A DNA stretch of 52,613 nt from an uncultured Actinomycetes bacterium (GCA_903920865.1 CAIXNN010000073.1:1-52613); one strand, 5' to 3'; positions 31,892 through 41,124 are shown, counted from the stretch's first letter. Translations and numbers: made by a program. Notes: generated by a model from the letters alone, not told the origin.

Positions 31892-32944
31892 AGCCTGTGC
31901 GAACAGGGGGCCTTGGCTTGTCCAGTCGTAGCTGCGTAGCGCTGCATCATGTCCAGCGCGTCCAAGTTCTTTGCGGCGTGTCTGATCATTTTTCAAACTT
32001 AGGATAGCCGCCGCCGCTGCTGCTGGATTTTCGAAGGGAACAATCAGCCCGCACTGTGCATCGTCAATGATGTCGATGGCTACCGGCAACGGCGTTGTGA
32101 TCACTGGAATGCCGTGCGCCATGTACTCGATGATCTTGGTGGGTTGTGAGTGGCGGTAATTGGGTTCATCGTGAAGTAGGCACACACCCGCGATCGCTCC
32201 ATCTAGCATCCCAAGCGCCTGATCATTGGGAACAAATCCGTGGGCGATCAGCTCACCTGCATCATGGGCCTGTCTGACTTGCTCAGCCACGCTGGGATGG
32301 ATGGGACCGATGAGTTCAACGCGAACTTGCCTGCCAAGTGTGCGGGCCATCTCAATCAGATCAAGAGCACCTCGCTGCTGTGTTACAGCTCCGAGGTAGA
32401 CCACGCGCTCAGCCGCAGATTCGCTAATCGTCTCGGGGACCCAGGTTGTGTTGGGGACAACGACCCCCAATTTTTTAAATCGGGCTTGGTAGGAGGCTTC
32501 AGCAAAGATCAAATGCACATGTGAACTAGCCCAACGCTCTGCCAGAGTGACCAAGCCAGCGGCGAGTGGACGAGCAAATGTGGGAATCCAAGCCTTCATG
32601 GACACAGCAGAGGCAGTATCTTCGTGTACGTCCCAAATGACCGGCGCCGTTTGTATCCCGCGTATTGCTAAGAGCAGTTCTGGATCATGGATCAGGATCA
32701 GATCGAAGTCATTGCCGCAGCTTTTGAGCAAATCGCGTGCCGCTCGTCTGGCTGCACCGCGAGAGCGAGCGCTGGCCCTTGGTAGATCTATTGCGGTTAC
32801 ACCGTCAGCGGGCTGGGCATCAAATGCGCTAAAGGGGGCAGCAAGGCTGACGTGGTGACCTGCGTTGATCAGAGCCGGGATTTGTCGGTGTGAAATCCGT
32901 GCATCACCTGGATGATGCACGATGGTGACAACCAGGACCTGCAC
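31859..32944 (-). CDS. GT4-type glycosyltransferase
   Basis: A 361-residue GT-B glycosyltransferase. The N-terminal half (MQVLVVTIVHHPGDARISHR) is the acceptor domain. The C-terminal half has the family 4 donor site: VVYLGAVTQQRG, then HSQPTKIIEYMAHGIPVITTPLP with the conserved Glu, and GLIVPFENPAAAAAAI. The opening HHPGDARI is typical of transferases adding amino or uronic sugars in exopolysaccharide clusters, but the sugar cannot be assigned. GTG 32944 lies five bases after the stop of the ABC ATPase gene, so it is the last gene of the minus-strand export operon. Confidence 0.88.
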   Translation of the reverse strand: MQVLVVTIVHHPGDARISHRQIPALINAGHHVSLAAPFSAFDAQPADGVTAIDLPRASARSRGAARRAARDLLKSCGNDFDLILIHDPELLLAIRGIQTAPVIWDVHEDTASAVSMKAWIPTFARPLAAGLVTLAERWASSHVHLIFAEASYQARFKKLGVVVPNTTWVPETISESAAERVVYLGAVTQQRGALDLIEMARTLGRQVRVELIGPIHPSVAEQVRQAHDAGELIAHGFVPNDQALGMLDGAIAGVCLLHDEPNYRHSQPTKIIEYMAHGIPVITTPLPVAIDIIDDAQCGLIVPFENPAAAAAAILSLKNDQTRRKELGRAGHDAALRSYDWTSQGPLFAQALERILAHPNA

Positions 32945-32949
32945 GTTAA

Positions 32950-33744
32950 TTACTTCTCAACGATGGCTTCGTAGGCGTCAAGTACCTCATTGACATCGCC
33001 ATCCATCTTCATCGCTCCTGCATCGAGCCAAATGGCCCGGTTGCACGTTTCTCGAATGACACCCAATGAGTGGCTAACCAGAAAGACCGTTCCAGCTTGG
33101 TCTCTCAAGGCCCGAATCCGCTCTTCGCTCTTGCGGCGGAACTCAGCATCACCGGTTGCAAGGGCCTCATCGATCAACAGCACATCGTGTGAAACCGAAG
33201 CCGCGATGGCAAATCGAAGTCGAGCACTCATACCTGAGGAGTAAGCATTCATCGGAAGCTCGACAAAGCTTCCAATACCAGCAAAGTCCACGATGGAGTC
33301 AAAGTTTTCGCGAACCTGTGTTGGAGTCATGCCCATGGCCAAGCCACCAAGCACAATGTTTTGTTCACCACTGAGGGAGTTGATCAGTGCGGCATTGACT
33401 CCAAGTAGCGATGGTTGGCAGTCGGTGAAAACGGTTCCCTTTTCCGGTGGAAGTAAGCCGGCGATGGCCCGCAGTAGCGTGCTCTTTCCGGATCCGTTGC
33501 GGCCGACAATCCCGATGGCATCGCCGTGATTGGCAACAAAGGTCACGCCTTGGATTGCTTTGATCTCACGTAAACCGGGAGCATTCTTGCGAGTCAAGAG
33601 GCGACTAAGGGCAGAGGCGCCATCGTTCTTGGCACCGGCAGGTTTTGGACCCATAACGCGATAGGTGACGTAGAGGTCGTCAACGATGACCGTGGGTTTT
33701 CCTACCGAGTCAGGATTAACCCGCTGAGTTTCAGCCGCGGCCAT
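32950..33744 (-). CDS. Polysaccharide/teichoic-acid export ABC transporter, ATP-binding subunit
   Basis: A 264-residue ATPase of the Wzt/TagH/KpsT group. GRNGSGKST is the Walker A, YSSGMSARLRFAIA is the signature, VLLIDEAL is the Walker B, and VSHSLG holds the switch His. It powers export of a lipid-linked polymer through the permease encoded just upstream. Its C-terminal end follows soon after the nucleotide-binding domain, so it lacks the carbohydrate-binding domain of Wzt from O9a-type systems. ATG 33744 is preferred because GGAG lies seven bases upstream; the upstream GTG/ATG in frame would lie well inside the permease. It overlaps the permease end by 14 bp. Confidence 0.93.
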   Translation of the reverse strand: MAAAETQRVNPDSVGKPTVIVDDLYVTYRVMGPKPAGAKNDGASALSRLLTRKNAPGLREIKAIQGVTFVANHGDAIGIVGRNGSGKSTLLRAIAGLLPPEKGTVFTDCQPSLLGVNAALINSLSGEQNIVLGGLAMGMTPTQVRENFDSIVDFAGIGSFVELPMNAYSSGMSARLRFAIAASVSHDVLLIDEALATGDAEFRRKSEERIRALRDQAGTVFLVSHSLGVIRETCNRAIWLDAGAMKMDGDVNEVLDAYEAIVEK

Positions 33745-34612
33745 AGCGTGACTCCGCTCGCCAGAAGAAGATGAATCCACCAATGAGCGGCACGATGGCC
33801 CAGGCGATGGCCAAGTACCAGTTCCATACAGGCGTATTGGTCTGTGCCGTATTCAATAGCGCATCTCGAGCAAGTTGGATGTACACAGCAGCCGGATTTG
33901 CTTCGAGCAAGATGGTGATAATCGGGTGGCCATCATGATGCTTAACAAAATCGCTGATCAGGTACATCACTCCGGATAGATACATCCAGATGCGCAACGC
34001 AAACGGCAAGAACTGTGCAACGTCTCGAATTTCAGCGGTAAGACGGGCAAACACCAAGGCAATCCCTGCGCTGAACATCAACTGGAGCAAGATCACCGGA
34101 ATGAGCAGAAGCCATTGAGCCGTTGGGGCTTCTCCGGTTAACACGACCAGTACTGCAAGAACGATCAAGGACGTTCCGGTCTTTACCAATTCCTCAATGA
34201 CATTGGCGAAGGGCAGGACGGCGCGCGGAAAGTGCAACGCGCGCACGAGGCCGAGGTTGCCACTGATCGATCGTGAGCCGGCCATGATCGTTCGACTCGA
34301 AAAAGCAAAAATGAAGACCCCGGTTAACAAGAAGGCGATGTAGTGCTCAATCTTCTTGCTCTGGCCCAAGATGACACCGAAGACGAGGTAGTACACCCCG
34401 GCGTTCAAGAGTGGATTGAGTACTTGCCACAGCTGCCCTAAGCGCGATTCAGCGTTCTCGGCTGCAATGCGACTGCGGGCAAAGGTCCAGATAAAAAATC
34501 GGCGTTCCCACAGGGCTTGCATGTACGCCTTGAGGGCTGGTTGGCGCCCGATTGGCGTGAGGCCAAACTCTGCTGCCATGGCAGCTGGTGCGCTGCGATC
34601 AATCGCGGTCAC
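33731..34612 (-). CDS. Polysaccharide/teichoic-acid export ABC transporter, permease subunit
   Basis: A 293-residue ABC-2 type permease (Wzm/TagG). After about 50 cytoplasmic residues with the typical amphipathic region RFFIWTFARSRIAAENAESRLGQLWQVLNPL, six hydrophobic segments follow, the last ending in FFWRAESRYGRG. It forms the membrane channel for export of an undecaprenyl-linked polymer. GTG 34612 overlaps the stop of the upstream dehydrogenase (GTGA), and its own end overlaps the ATPase gene, so all three are translationally coupled. Confidence 0.93.
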   Translation of the reverse strand: MTAIDRSAPAAMAAEFGLTPIGRQPALKAYMQALWERRFFIWTFARSRIAAENAESRLGQLWQVLNPLLNAGVYYLVFGVILGQSKKIEHYIAFLLTGVFIFAFSSRTIMAGSRSISGNLGLVRALHFPRAVLPFANVIEELVKTGTSLIVLAVLVVLTGEAPTAQWLLLIPVILLQLMFSAGIALVFARLTAEIRDVAQFLPFALRIWMYLSGVMYLISDFVKHHDGHPIITILLEANPAAVYIQLARDALLNTAQTNTPVWNWYLAIAWAIVPLIGGFIFFWRAESRYGRG

Positions 34613-35886
34613 AGGCGCTCCACTGTGGGTCCTTCAGCTTTTCCACGAGTATCAAGCAAGAGCGGTGCGTTCTTGGCCACCACATCAAGATCCATAGTGG
34701 AGTGATTTTGAACCAAAATCGCGATGTCGCAATTCTTAAGGCCGCTGACTAGGTCGTCAGCGCGGGTGGTGGCCACACCATCGACGTGCCAATTGGTCAC
34801 ATGGGGATCAAAATAAGAAACCTTCGCGCCAAGGGATGCAAGCTGTTGTGCAAGTGGTTCTGCTGGAGATTCGCGTTGGTCTGCAATATCGGGTTTGTAG
34901 GTGACACCAAGGATGAGCACTGTCGAGCCATTCATGGGCTTTGCTGCAGTGTTCAACATGTCTTGTGCCCGGTGCGTCACATAGGCCGGCATCGAATTAT
35001 TCGTGGCTTGGGCTAGTTCAATAAATTGCGACGGCGCACCGAGTCGAGCGCGCACCTGATAGGACAAGTACATCGGGTCGATGGGGATGCAGTGGCCACC
35101 CACGCCAGGACCTGGATAGAAGGCTTGAAAACCAAAGGGCTTGGACTTAGCGGCTTCAATTACGTCCCAAAGATCAATCCCGAGTTCATGGCAGAACTTG
35201 GCCATCTCGTTGACCAGACCAATGTTGACCTGGCGGTAGGTGTTTTCAAGCAGTTTGGCCATTTCGGCCTCGCGGGTACCTTTGGCCTCAACCACAGTGT
35301 CAACAAATTGGCGATAAAACGTAGCTGCTTTGGTCGTGCACTCTGGTGTGTGGCCGCCCACAACCTTGGGAGTGTTCTTCATGCCATAGACAGGGTTGCC
35401 TGGGTCAATGCGTTCGGGCGAAAAGGCCAGCGAGAAATCCTTACCGGCGATCAGTGAGGTTGCTTCTTCCAAGATGGGTCGCACTTGCTCATCAGTGGTG
35501 CCTGGGTAGGTCGTGGATTCAAGGACAACCAAAGTTCCCGGGGTGAGATGCTCAGCGATAGTGCGAATGGAGGTCAGAACTAATGTCAGGTCGGGGCCAC
35601 CATCGGCTCCCAACGGGGTCGGAACACACACGATCACCGCATCGGCCCGAGCGATGACAGATGCGTCACTGGTGGCACTAAAACCGGTGGCCAGCATTGC
35701 AGCGATATCCAGGTCAGTTAGGTCATCTACATGAGAGCGACCGGCGTTGAGTCCGTCAATGACACGCGGAACAACATCGAGCCCGGTAACGCGCAGTCCA
35801 GACCGGCAAGCCTCCTGAGCTAGCGGAAGGCCCACATACCCCAGGCCTATGACGACGAGATCAATGCGATCAGCACCGTTACTCAC
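34609..35886 (-). CDS. UDP-N-acetylhexosamine 6-dehydrogenase (WbpA/WecC type)
   Basis: A 425-residue NAD-dependent nucleotide-sugar dehydrogenase. GLGYVGLPLAQEA is the Rossmann motif, ESTTYPGTTDE and FSPERIDPGN follow, and PGPGVGGHCIPIDP contains catalytic Cys266. The FGFQAFYPGPG run before it resembles WbpA, which oxidises UDP-GlcNAc, more than Ugd; oxidation of UDP-ManNAc (WecC) is the alternative, favoured by the wecB homologue at 37721. Either way the product is an N-acetylated uronic acid. GTG 35886 follows the large GT4 gene after 21 bp in the same operon. Confidence 0.9.
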   Translation of the reverse strand: MSNGADRIDLVVIGLGYVGLPLAQEACRSGLRVTGLDVVPRVIDGLNAGRSHVDDLTDLDIAAMLATGFSATSDASVIARADAVIVCVPTPLGADGGPDLTLVLTSIRTIAEHLTPGTLVVLESTTYPGTTDEQVRPILEEATSLIAGKDFSLAFSPERIDPGNPVYGMKNTPKVVGGHTPECTTKAATFYRQFVDTVVEAKGTREAEMAKLLENTYRQVNIGLVNEMAKFCHELGIDLWDVIEAAKSKPFGFQAFYPGPGVGGHCIPIDPMYLSYQVRARLGAPSQFIELAQATNNSMPAYVTHRAQDMLNTAAKPMNGSTVLILGVTYKPDIADQRESPAEPLAQQLASLGAKVSYFDPHVTNWHVDGVATTRADDLVSGLKNCDIAILVQNHSTMDLDVVAKNAPLLLDTRGKAEGPTVERL

Positions 35887-35907
35887 TCAGGGTCTCCCTG
35901 GTCTCGA

Positions 35908-37650
35908 CTAGCTCGAACGCCCCAACGGAACGCCTAATTGCTCGTACGCATCGCGATAAAGGCGTGCAACTTGGTCCCATGTTCGATGTTCTAAGACCCA
36001 GGATCTGGCTGCATTTCCTAACCGACTCCGCAGTTCAGGATCGTACAGTAGTGGCGCGATGGCGTCGGCTAACGCAACCGCGTCATCGGGTGTGACCAGG
36101 ACCCCATTTTCGCCGTGGGAAATGACTTCCGCCAGGCCACCAACGTTGCTTGCCACCACTGCTCGGGCTGTTGCCATGGCTTCAATGGGTTTCAGTGGTG
36201 TCACAAGGTCACTAACTCTGGCCTTAATTCGGGGAACACAGAACACGTCAATGGCGCTGTAGTAGCGATGGATGTCGTTGAAGGGCACCCGACCGGTGAG
36301 AAGTGAGATCTGCTCAAGTCCGACCGCTTTGATCTGTCGCGCAATCGATTCGCGCTCGGGCCCATCTCCAACAATGAGGAGTCGAACAGGTGCACCTTGA
36401 TCTCGAAGGATTCGCACGGCGTCAATCAGCGTCGGGATTCCCTCGTGGGCATACAACGTGGAGATCACCCCAATGGTGATTTCGTTATCGGCTATGCCAA
36501 GTTCGTAGCGAAGTTCAACTGCGCTGGTTTGTGCTTCAAGGAATCGTGCATCAACGGCATTTGGCGCGACAACAATTTTCTCTGGCGCAATACCCCGCGA
36601 GATAATTTCATCGCGCATAACGGTGCCTAAGGTGGTCACCAGATCGGCACTGGCCATCACGGATGTTTCAAGTGCTCGTTCAAGTCGGTAGCGATCGGTT
36701 TCGCGTCCACTCGTGCCGTCAGTATCAACCCGTCGAGAAAGCCAGGATTCCTCAAGGAATCCACGAACTTCATAAACCACAGGCAGGCCAAAGCGCTCGC
36801 GCAGGGCTAGTGCGACCTGGCCATTGCGGTGATTAGAGGCCGGATGCAGGACCGCTGGCCGCAGTTGGGCGACTACCTGAGCGGCTGCATCAATTTCCTG
36901 CTCAATGGATGGCCTTAAGGCAACGGGCTTAAGTGGGAGTAACCGGTGATAGGAAATTCCATCAACGATGTCTAGGTGTTGTGCGCCAAGTACTCCTTGG
37001 GCAACCGGAAATCCCCACCGTGTGAGTGCATGCGGATCAAGTCCTACATCTTTTTGGGCTCTCAAAATTTGATGGGTGCGCGTGGTGTACCCCGCATGGG
37101 CATGTGGCAACGAATTAGTCACAAGGTGAAGTACTCGACCAGGAATTCGGACAAGTTCTTCAGCAGGTGATTTCCGCCAATTGTGTGGCGTCAGCGCGCC
37201 AAGATCAGCTTCGTAGGTTGACAGTAAGCCAGCATCAGATCTGTGTGCCGAACCCTTGAGCGTCGCGATAGCTTTTTCAAGTTCTCCTTGCTTCCACTGC
37301 AAACGTGCCGTGAGCTGTTGTTTATGCGGATCGCTGGCTGGTAAATCGCGGAGTAGGTCGGTGGCAAGGTCGGTGTTGTTTTGAGCAATCGCGATGGCGA
37401 TCAGCCGGCGGGCTATTCGCGCAGAAGTTTTTTTCTGTGAGGTGGCATCTTCGATGCTGGCTCCTTGAACAAGGGCCAGGTCCGGTCGCGATACGAACGG
37501 CTTGAGCAGACCCTCAGGGAGAGCCTCAATGAGCTTGACCGCTGTTGCGGCGGGGTCGGATCGCAGACGGCGGAGCGCTACCACTGTGGCAACGGGTGAA
37601 TTACGCACCATGTTGACGGCCACAGTTGCGGTGGTGCGCAGATTCGGCAC
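35908..37650 (-). CDS. Large GT4-type glycosyltransferase with N-terminal helical repeat region
   Basis: A 580-residue protein. Residues 1-165 are helical, with a basic opening and a TPR-like part (LATDLLRDLPASDPHKQQL, WKQGELEKAIATLKG). From about 168 it is a GT-B transferase: RVLHLVTNSLPHAHAGYTTR, YEVRGFLEESW, and a donor domain with VAPNAVDARFL, TIGVISTLYAHEGI, LIVGDGPERE and LTPLKPIEAMATARAVVASN. It probably builds a surface glycan; sugar specificity is unknown. GTG 37650 has GGAGAG six bases upstream. It is the first gene of the five-gene export operon. Confidence 0.88.
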   Translation of the reverse strand: MPNLRTTATVAVNMVRNSPVATVVALRRLRSDPAATAVKLIEALPEGLLKPFVSRPDLALVQGASIEDATSQKKTSARIARRLIAIAIAQNNTDLATDLLRDLPASDPHKQQLTARLQWKQGELEKAIATLKGSAHRSDAGLLSTYEADLGALTPHNWRKSPAEELVRIPGRVLHLVTNSLPHAHAGYTTRTHQILRAQKDVGLDPHALTRWGFPVAQGVLGAQHLDIVDGISYHRLLPLKPVALRPSIEQEIDAAAQVVAQLRPAVLHPASNHRNGQVALALRERFGLPVVYEVRGFLEESWLSRRVDTDGTSGRETDRYRLERALETSVMASADLVTTLGTVMRDEIISRGIAPEKIVVAPNAVDARFLEAQTSAVELRYELGIADNEITIGVISTLYAHEGIPTLIDAVRILRDQGAPVRLLIVGDGPERESIARQIKAVGLEQISLLTGRVPFNDIHRYYSAIDVFCVPRIKARVSDLVTPLKPIEAMATARAVVASNVGGLAEVISHGENGVLVTPDDAVALADAIAPLLYDPELRSRLGNAARSWVLEHRTWDQVARLYRDAYEQLGVPLGRSS

Positions 37651-37684
37651 GTTGCGCTCTCCAAGGGTTGAGACCTGTTCAGCC

Positions 37685-37692
37685 TAGGATAG
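37685..37692. promoter_or_regulatory. Overlapping divergent -10 boxes between the GT4 operon and wecB
   Basis: On the plus strand TAGGAT (37685-37690) can serve wecB, whose message would have a leader of about 24 bases containing GAAAGG. On the minus strand TATCCT (37692-37687) can serve the GT4-export operon, with a leader of about 30 bases containing GGAGAG. The two boxes share four bases, so only one polymerase can open this site at a time. Confidence 0.42.
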
Positions 37693-37720
37693 GCGTAACT
37701 TCCTGCTACGAAAGGTCTCC

Positions 37721-38806
37721 ATGAGCCCCGTTATCCATGTGACTGGTGCTCGGCCGAATTTTCCGAAGGCGGCGCCGGTCTTGGCTGCCCTCCAGGCTCG
37801 CGGGATTGAGCAAATGTTGGTTCACACTGGCCAACATTACGACGACAAGATGTCGGAGATTTTCTTTCGTGAATTGGGCCTTCCTCAACCCGATGTCAAT
37901 CTCGGTGTTGGCTCCGGAAGCCATGCCGTCCAAACGGCAGCCATCATGGTCGGCCTGGAAGAGCTGTTCATCAAGCATCAACCGCCGTTGGTCATTGTCT
38001 ATGGCGATGTGAACTCAACTGTTGCCGCAGCTTTAGTGGCATCGAAATTGCATATTCCCGTTGCCCATGTTGAAGCCGGTCTTCGCTCCTTTGACATGAC
38101 CATGCCAGAAGAGGTAAACCGGCGCCTGACTGATCAGTTATCTGATGTTTTGTTAGTTACCAGTGAAGATGCCATCGGCCACCTCACGAGCGAGGGAGTT
38201 GATGCGGACCGGATTCATTTCGTTGGTAACTCCATGATCGATACTTTGCTTGCACATCTTGATTCCTTTGATGTTGACAAGGCGCGGGCTGCCTATTTAC
38301 TCAACGGCCCTTATGTTGTTGCAACGTTGCATCGGCCAGCCAATGTTGACTCCATGGAATCTGCTCGAGAACTCGTGGAGGTCTTGCACCAGATCGCCGA
38401 TCGCCTGGACGTGGTTTTCCCGCTCCATCCCCGTGGCCGGGCCACGTTAGAGGCGGCTGGATTGCTCGATCATCAGCGTGTTCACGTGGTGGATCCGCTG
38501 GGCTATACCGAATTTATTTCCCTGGTGCGGGGATCATCAGCAGTCGTGACGGATTCGGGTGGTGTGCAAGAAGAAACCACAGTCTTAGGTGTTCCGTGTT
38601 TAACCCTTCGGCCAAATACCGAACGGCCAGTGACCATCACGAATGGAACAAATCAACTCGTTACCACGCAAAGCGTCATTGGCGCCCTTGATGCTGTTTT
38701 GGCTGCGCCCCAAACGGGTGAACACGCAGTTCCAGAACTGTGGGACGGCAAAGCAGGACCTCGCATTGCTGATGTGATTGAGAATTTCCTTAGGGGCCGG
38801 TCTTGA
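37721..38806 (+). CDS. wecB: UDP-N-acetylglucosamine 2-epimerase (non-hydrolysing)
   Basis: A 361-residue epimerase interconverting UDP-GlcNAc and UDP-ManNAc, or a WbpI-like relative acting on a modified sugar. VTGARPNFPKAAPV binds UDP, HTGQHYDDKMSE, YGDVNSTVAAA and HVEAGLRSFD with PEEVNRRLTDQ form the active site, and DSGGVQEETTVLGVPCLTLR is the donor-domain block. Together with the dehydrogenase at 34609-35886 it would supply UDP-ManNAcA. ATG 37721 has GAAAGG five bases upstream. Its stop overlaps the next gene's TTG start by 4 bp. Confidence 0.93.
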   Translation: MSPVIHVTGARPNFPKAAPVLAALQARGIEQMLVHTGQHYDDKMSEIFFRELGLPQPDVNLGVGSGSHAVQTAAIMVGLEELFIKHQPPLVIVYGDVNSTVAAALVASKLHIPVAHVEAGLRSFDMTMPEEVNRRLTDQLSDVLLVTSEDAIGHLTSEGVDADRIHFVGNSMIDTLLAHLDSFDVDKARAAYLLNGPYVVATLHRPANVDSMESARELVEVLHQIADRLDVVFPLHPRGRATLEAAGLLDHQRVHVVDPLGYTEFISLVRGSSAVVTDSGGVQEETTVLGVPCLTLRPNTERPVTITNGTNQLVTTQSVIGALDAVLAAPQTGEHAVPELWDGKAGPRIADVIENFLRGRS

Positions 38807-41124
38807 GTATTCGCATCAACGAGTTACTGACCCCATACGCGGCGTCTTGGTCAGGTGTCATCGACGCAGGATCTGGTGACATTGATGTAGATTCATTCGT
38901 TCGACTTCCCGGACTTCAGATCACCAAAGTTGGCCGCCAGGGTTTCGATGGTGATGCCATCAGCCCAGATGGATTGAGTTTGGATGATCGCGCGCTGGTC
39001 GTTGTCACTGCCGGACCTAAGCCGCACTATCACGGCACATCACGGTTGGCCTTTGCCATGTTGGAACAGGTGGCCCCGGGTGGTTATGTCTTACTTATGC
39101 TCGGCTGGACGGCGCCGCAACTTCGCGAAGCAGGTCTAGGCGCTCAACTTGCCGGGGCTGGGTTCGATCCTGAAGAAGTCGTCGGGACTCCCTACGTCTC
39201 GCTCCCGGTGGCGGTTTTGGCTCGTCGAACCCGATCAGGCTCTGGCGAAGTGGACGAAAATGCGATGGCCGCATTTGATCAGGCACTTGCCGAGGTGGCC
39301 GCTGTTCGGCTAGGCGAAGAGGTTGCTCAACTCAAAGAAGCCTTGTCAACAAGGGGGAGTCAGACTGACCCGACTCTGCGGTTGACCGAGTTGACGCGTG
39401 AGCGAGCAGAACTGACCACTGCGCTGCGTGAAGCGCAAGGGCAATTGCGAAGTGCTGAACGCAAAATCATTTCGCTGGAATCTTCTTCGTCTATGCGAGT
39501 AGGTCAGGCCCTGATCGGTGCGGCCAAGAACCCACGTAAGGCGTTGAAACTTCCGCGTGAAGCTGCTCGGATGTTGAAATTGCGTGGTGGTCGTGCCGGG
39601 ATTGCCAAAGCCCGCACCTTGCAAGGCGCGACTGAGGAGCCAACTCATTCGCCAGAGATTAAGCGACTGGTTGCTTGGCGAGGGGCTGGTTTGGACCCGC
39701 GCACCAAGCTCTCTATTGCCGGCGCGCTCCAACCATCAACGGTTGCAACCCTGAGCGGACATGCATTTGTATCGACGATCACCCCCGATGATGCGGTCGC
39801 TGTTATTGAACAAGGCGATCCCGATGTGGTTCTGATCGAAACCGCTACGGCTCGGCCGTCCTCACCGTGGGCCTACTTGGCAGACCCGGCAGCCACCGAG
39901 CGAGAAGCGCGCTTGCAGTCGGCCGTTGAAGCCGCACAAGTTGCTGGTCGCCCTGTTGTTTTTTGGCGCAATACGGCAGTTCATCTCACCGCCGCGTTGG
40001 ATGATTTTGCGGCTACCTGTGATCTGGTCCTTGACAGCGCACCGGCGCGCGCCGGTGGAACGTATTGGTCCCCAGGGGTGGATCTGGCAAGTGGTTTTGC
40101 CGCCACCGGAGGTGATCGCTCTGGCGTTTTGTATGTGGGCGAGCTTGATCCTCGGTTGAGTGCGCCTCGGCAACAACTGCTTTTGGATGTACTTGATGCT
40201 GCTGGATCAGATTTGCTCATTAGGCCCCGAGCAATGGCCAATGATGACCAGCCCTTCCCCGACAGGCTCACTGCCTACGTGGGGAGCAGTGTTCGCCCTG
40301 ACGAATTAGCCTCGGCATACAAGAGTGCGGCGGTGGTACTGGCCTCACCCTTAGTTGTCTCTTCCTCATTGATGGGACTTTCCGACGAGCACCTGCTCGC
40401 CCTAGCTTGTGGGGCGCGAGTTGTCAGTGGTCCCAATCAAGACCTTGCGGCCCTTGAGGGATTCGGTTCGGCTTTGGTTGTAGCCCAAGATGTGGTTGGC
40501 GCTGTCCAAAACGCTGTTGCCTTGGGTGCTCAAACTCGCCATGAATACCTCAACACCCTGCGCACGCTGTTCTTGCATCACAGTGTTCCCGCTCGACTCA
40601 AGCAACTAGCTGACGAATTGGCCCTGGCCATGCCAGCGAATCAATCTCGCGCCGTCAGTGTTGTTCTGGCGCCCGGCGATGACCTCAATGCGGCGGCCCT
40701 GATTGATGCCCTGGCCATACAAAGCTGGAAACCACATGAGGTGATCGTTAGTTCAGCAGATGTGCCAAGTCCGCGAGCACTGGATGAACTGACAGCGATG
40801 GGAGTCAAGGTGCTCACTATTGACGGGTCAACCTGGAGTGATTTGGCTCGGGCAACGGATGCGCATTGGGTCGCTGTTTGGTCCTCGGCTGCCGGTGAGA
40901 ACCACTGGCACGAGAACACTCTGCTTGATCGCCTGGTGGTGGGTGAGGCCACCGGGTCCGATGGTGTGGGCGCTGGTGGAGTTCTGTGTGTACTTGATTC
41001 ATCGCGACGCATCAGTGGTCCTGTGTTACTCAAGCGAACCAGCATTCTTGAAGTCTCGTCAGTGGATCTGGATCAATGGCATAACGCCGGACGCCGTTTC
41101 TTTGGTGTGGAGGATGCCCAATGA
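38803..41124 (+). CDS. Multi-domain protein: Rossmann/coiled coil/CgeB-like GT-B/GT2-like
   Basis: A 773-residue protein of unusual build. Residues 1-145 look like a Rossmann or methyltransferase-like fold (LLMLGWTAPQLREAGLGAQL) without a clear SAM loop. Residues 160-228 are a coiled coil. A basic segment follows (MRVGQALIGAAKNPRKALK, from 231). Residues 310-605 resemble the CgeB/GT-B group (ATCDLVLDSAP, GVLYVGELDPRL, LLALACGARVVSGPNQ), ending in YLNTLRTLFLHHSVPARL. The last part (615-760) begins like a GT2 domain (VSVVLAPGDDLNAAALIDAL) but I see no DxD, so it may be inactive. The start is TTG 38803, coupled to wecB by TTGA. Transferase function is likely; the sugar is unknown. Confidence 0.8.
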   Translation: MSIRINELLTPYAASWSGVIDAGSGDIDVDSFVRLPGLQITKVGRQGFDGDAISPDGLSLDDRALVVVTAGPKPHYHGTSRLAFAMLEQVAPGGYVLLMLGWTAPQLREAGLGAQLAGAGFDPEEVVGTPYVSLPVAVLARRTRSGSGEVDENAMAAFDQALAEVAAVRLGEEVAQLKEALSTRGSQTDPTLRLTELTRERAELTTALREAQGQLRSAERKIISLESSSSMRVGQALIGAAKNPRKALKLPREAARMLKLRGGRAGIAKARTLQGATEEPTHSPEIKRLVAWRGAGLDPRTKLSIAGALQPSTVATLSGHAFVSTITPDDAVAVIEQGDPDVVLIETATARPSSPWAYLADPAATEREARLQSAVEAAQVAGRPVVFWRNTAVHLTAALDDFAATCDLVLDSAPARAGGTYWSPGVDLASGFAATGGDRSGVLYVGELDPRLSAPRQQLLLDVLDAAGSDLLIRPRAMANDDQPFPDRLTAYVGSSVRPDELASAYKSAAVVLASPLVVSSSLMGLSDEHLLALACGARVVSGPNQDLAALEGFGSALVVAQDVVGAVQNAVALGAQTRHEYLNTLRTLFLHHSVPARLKQLADELALAMPANQSRAVSVVLAPGDDLNAAALIDALAIQSWKPHEVIVSSADVPSPRALDELTAMGVKVLTIDGSTWSDLARATDAHWVAVWSSAAGENHWHENTLLDRLVVGEATGSDGVGAGGVLCVLDSSRRISGPVLLKRTSILEVSSVDLDQWHNAGRRFFGVEDAQ

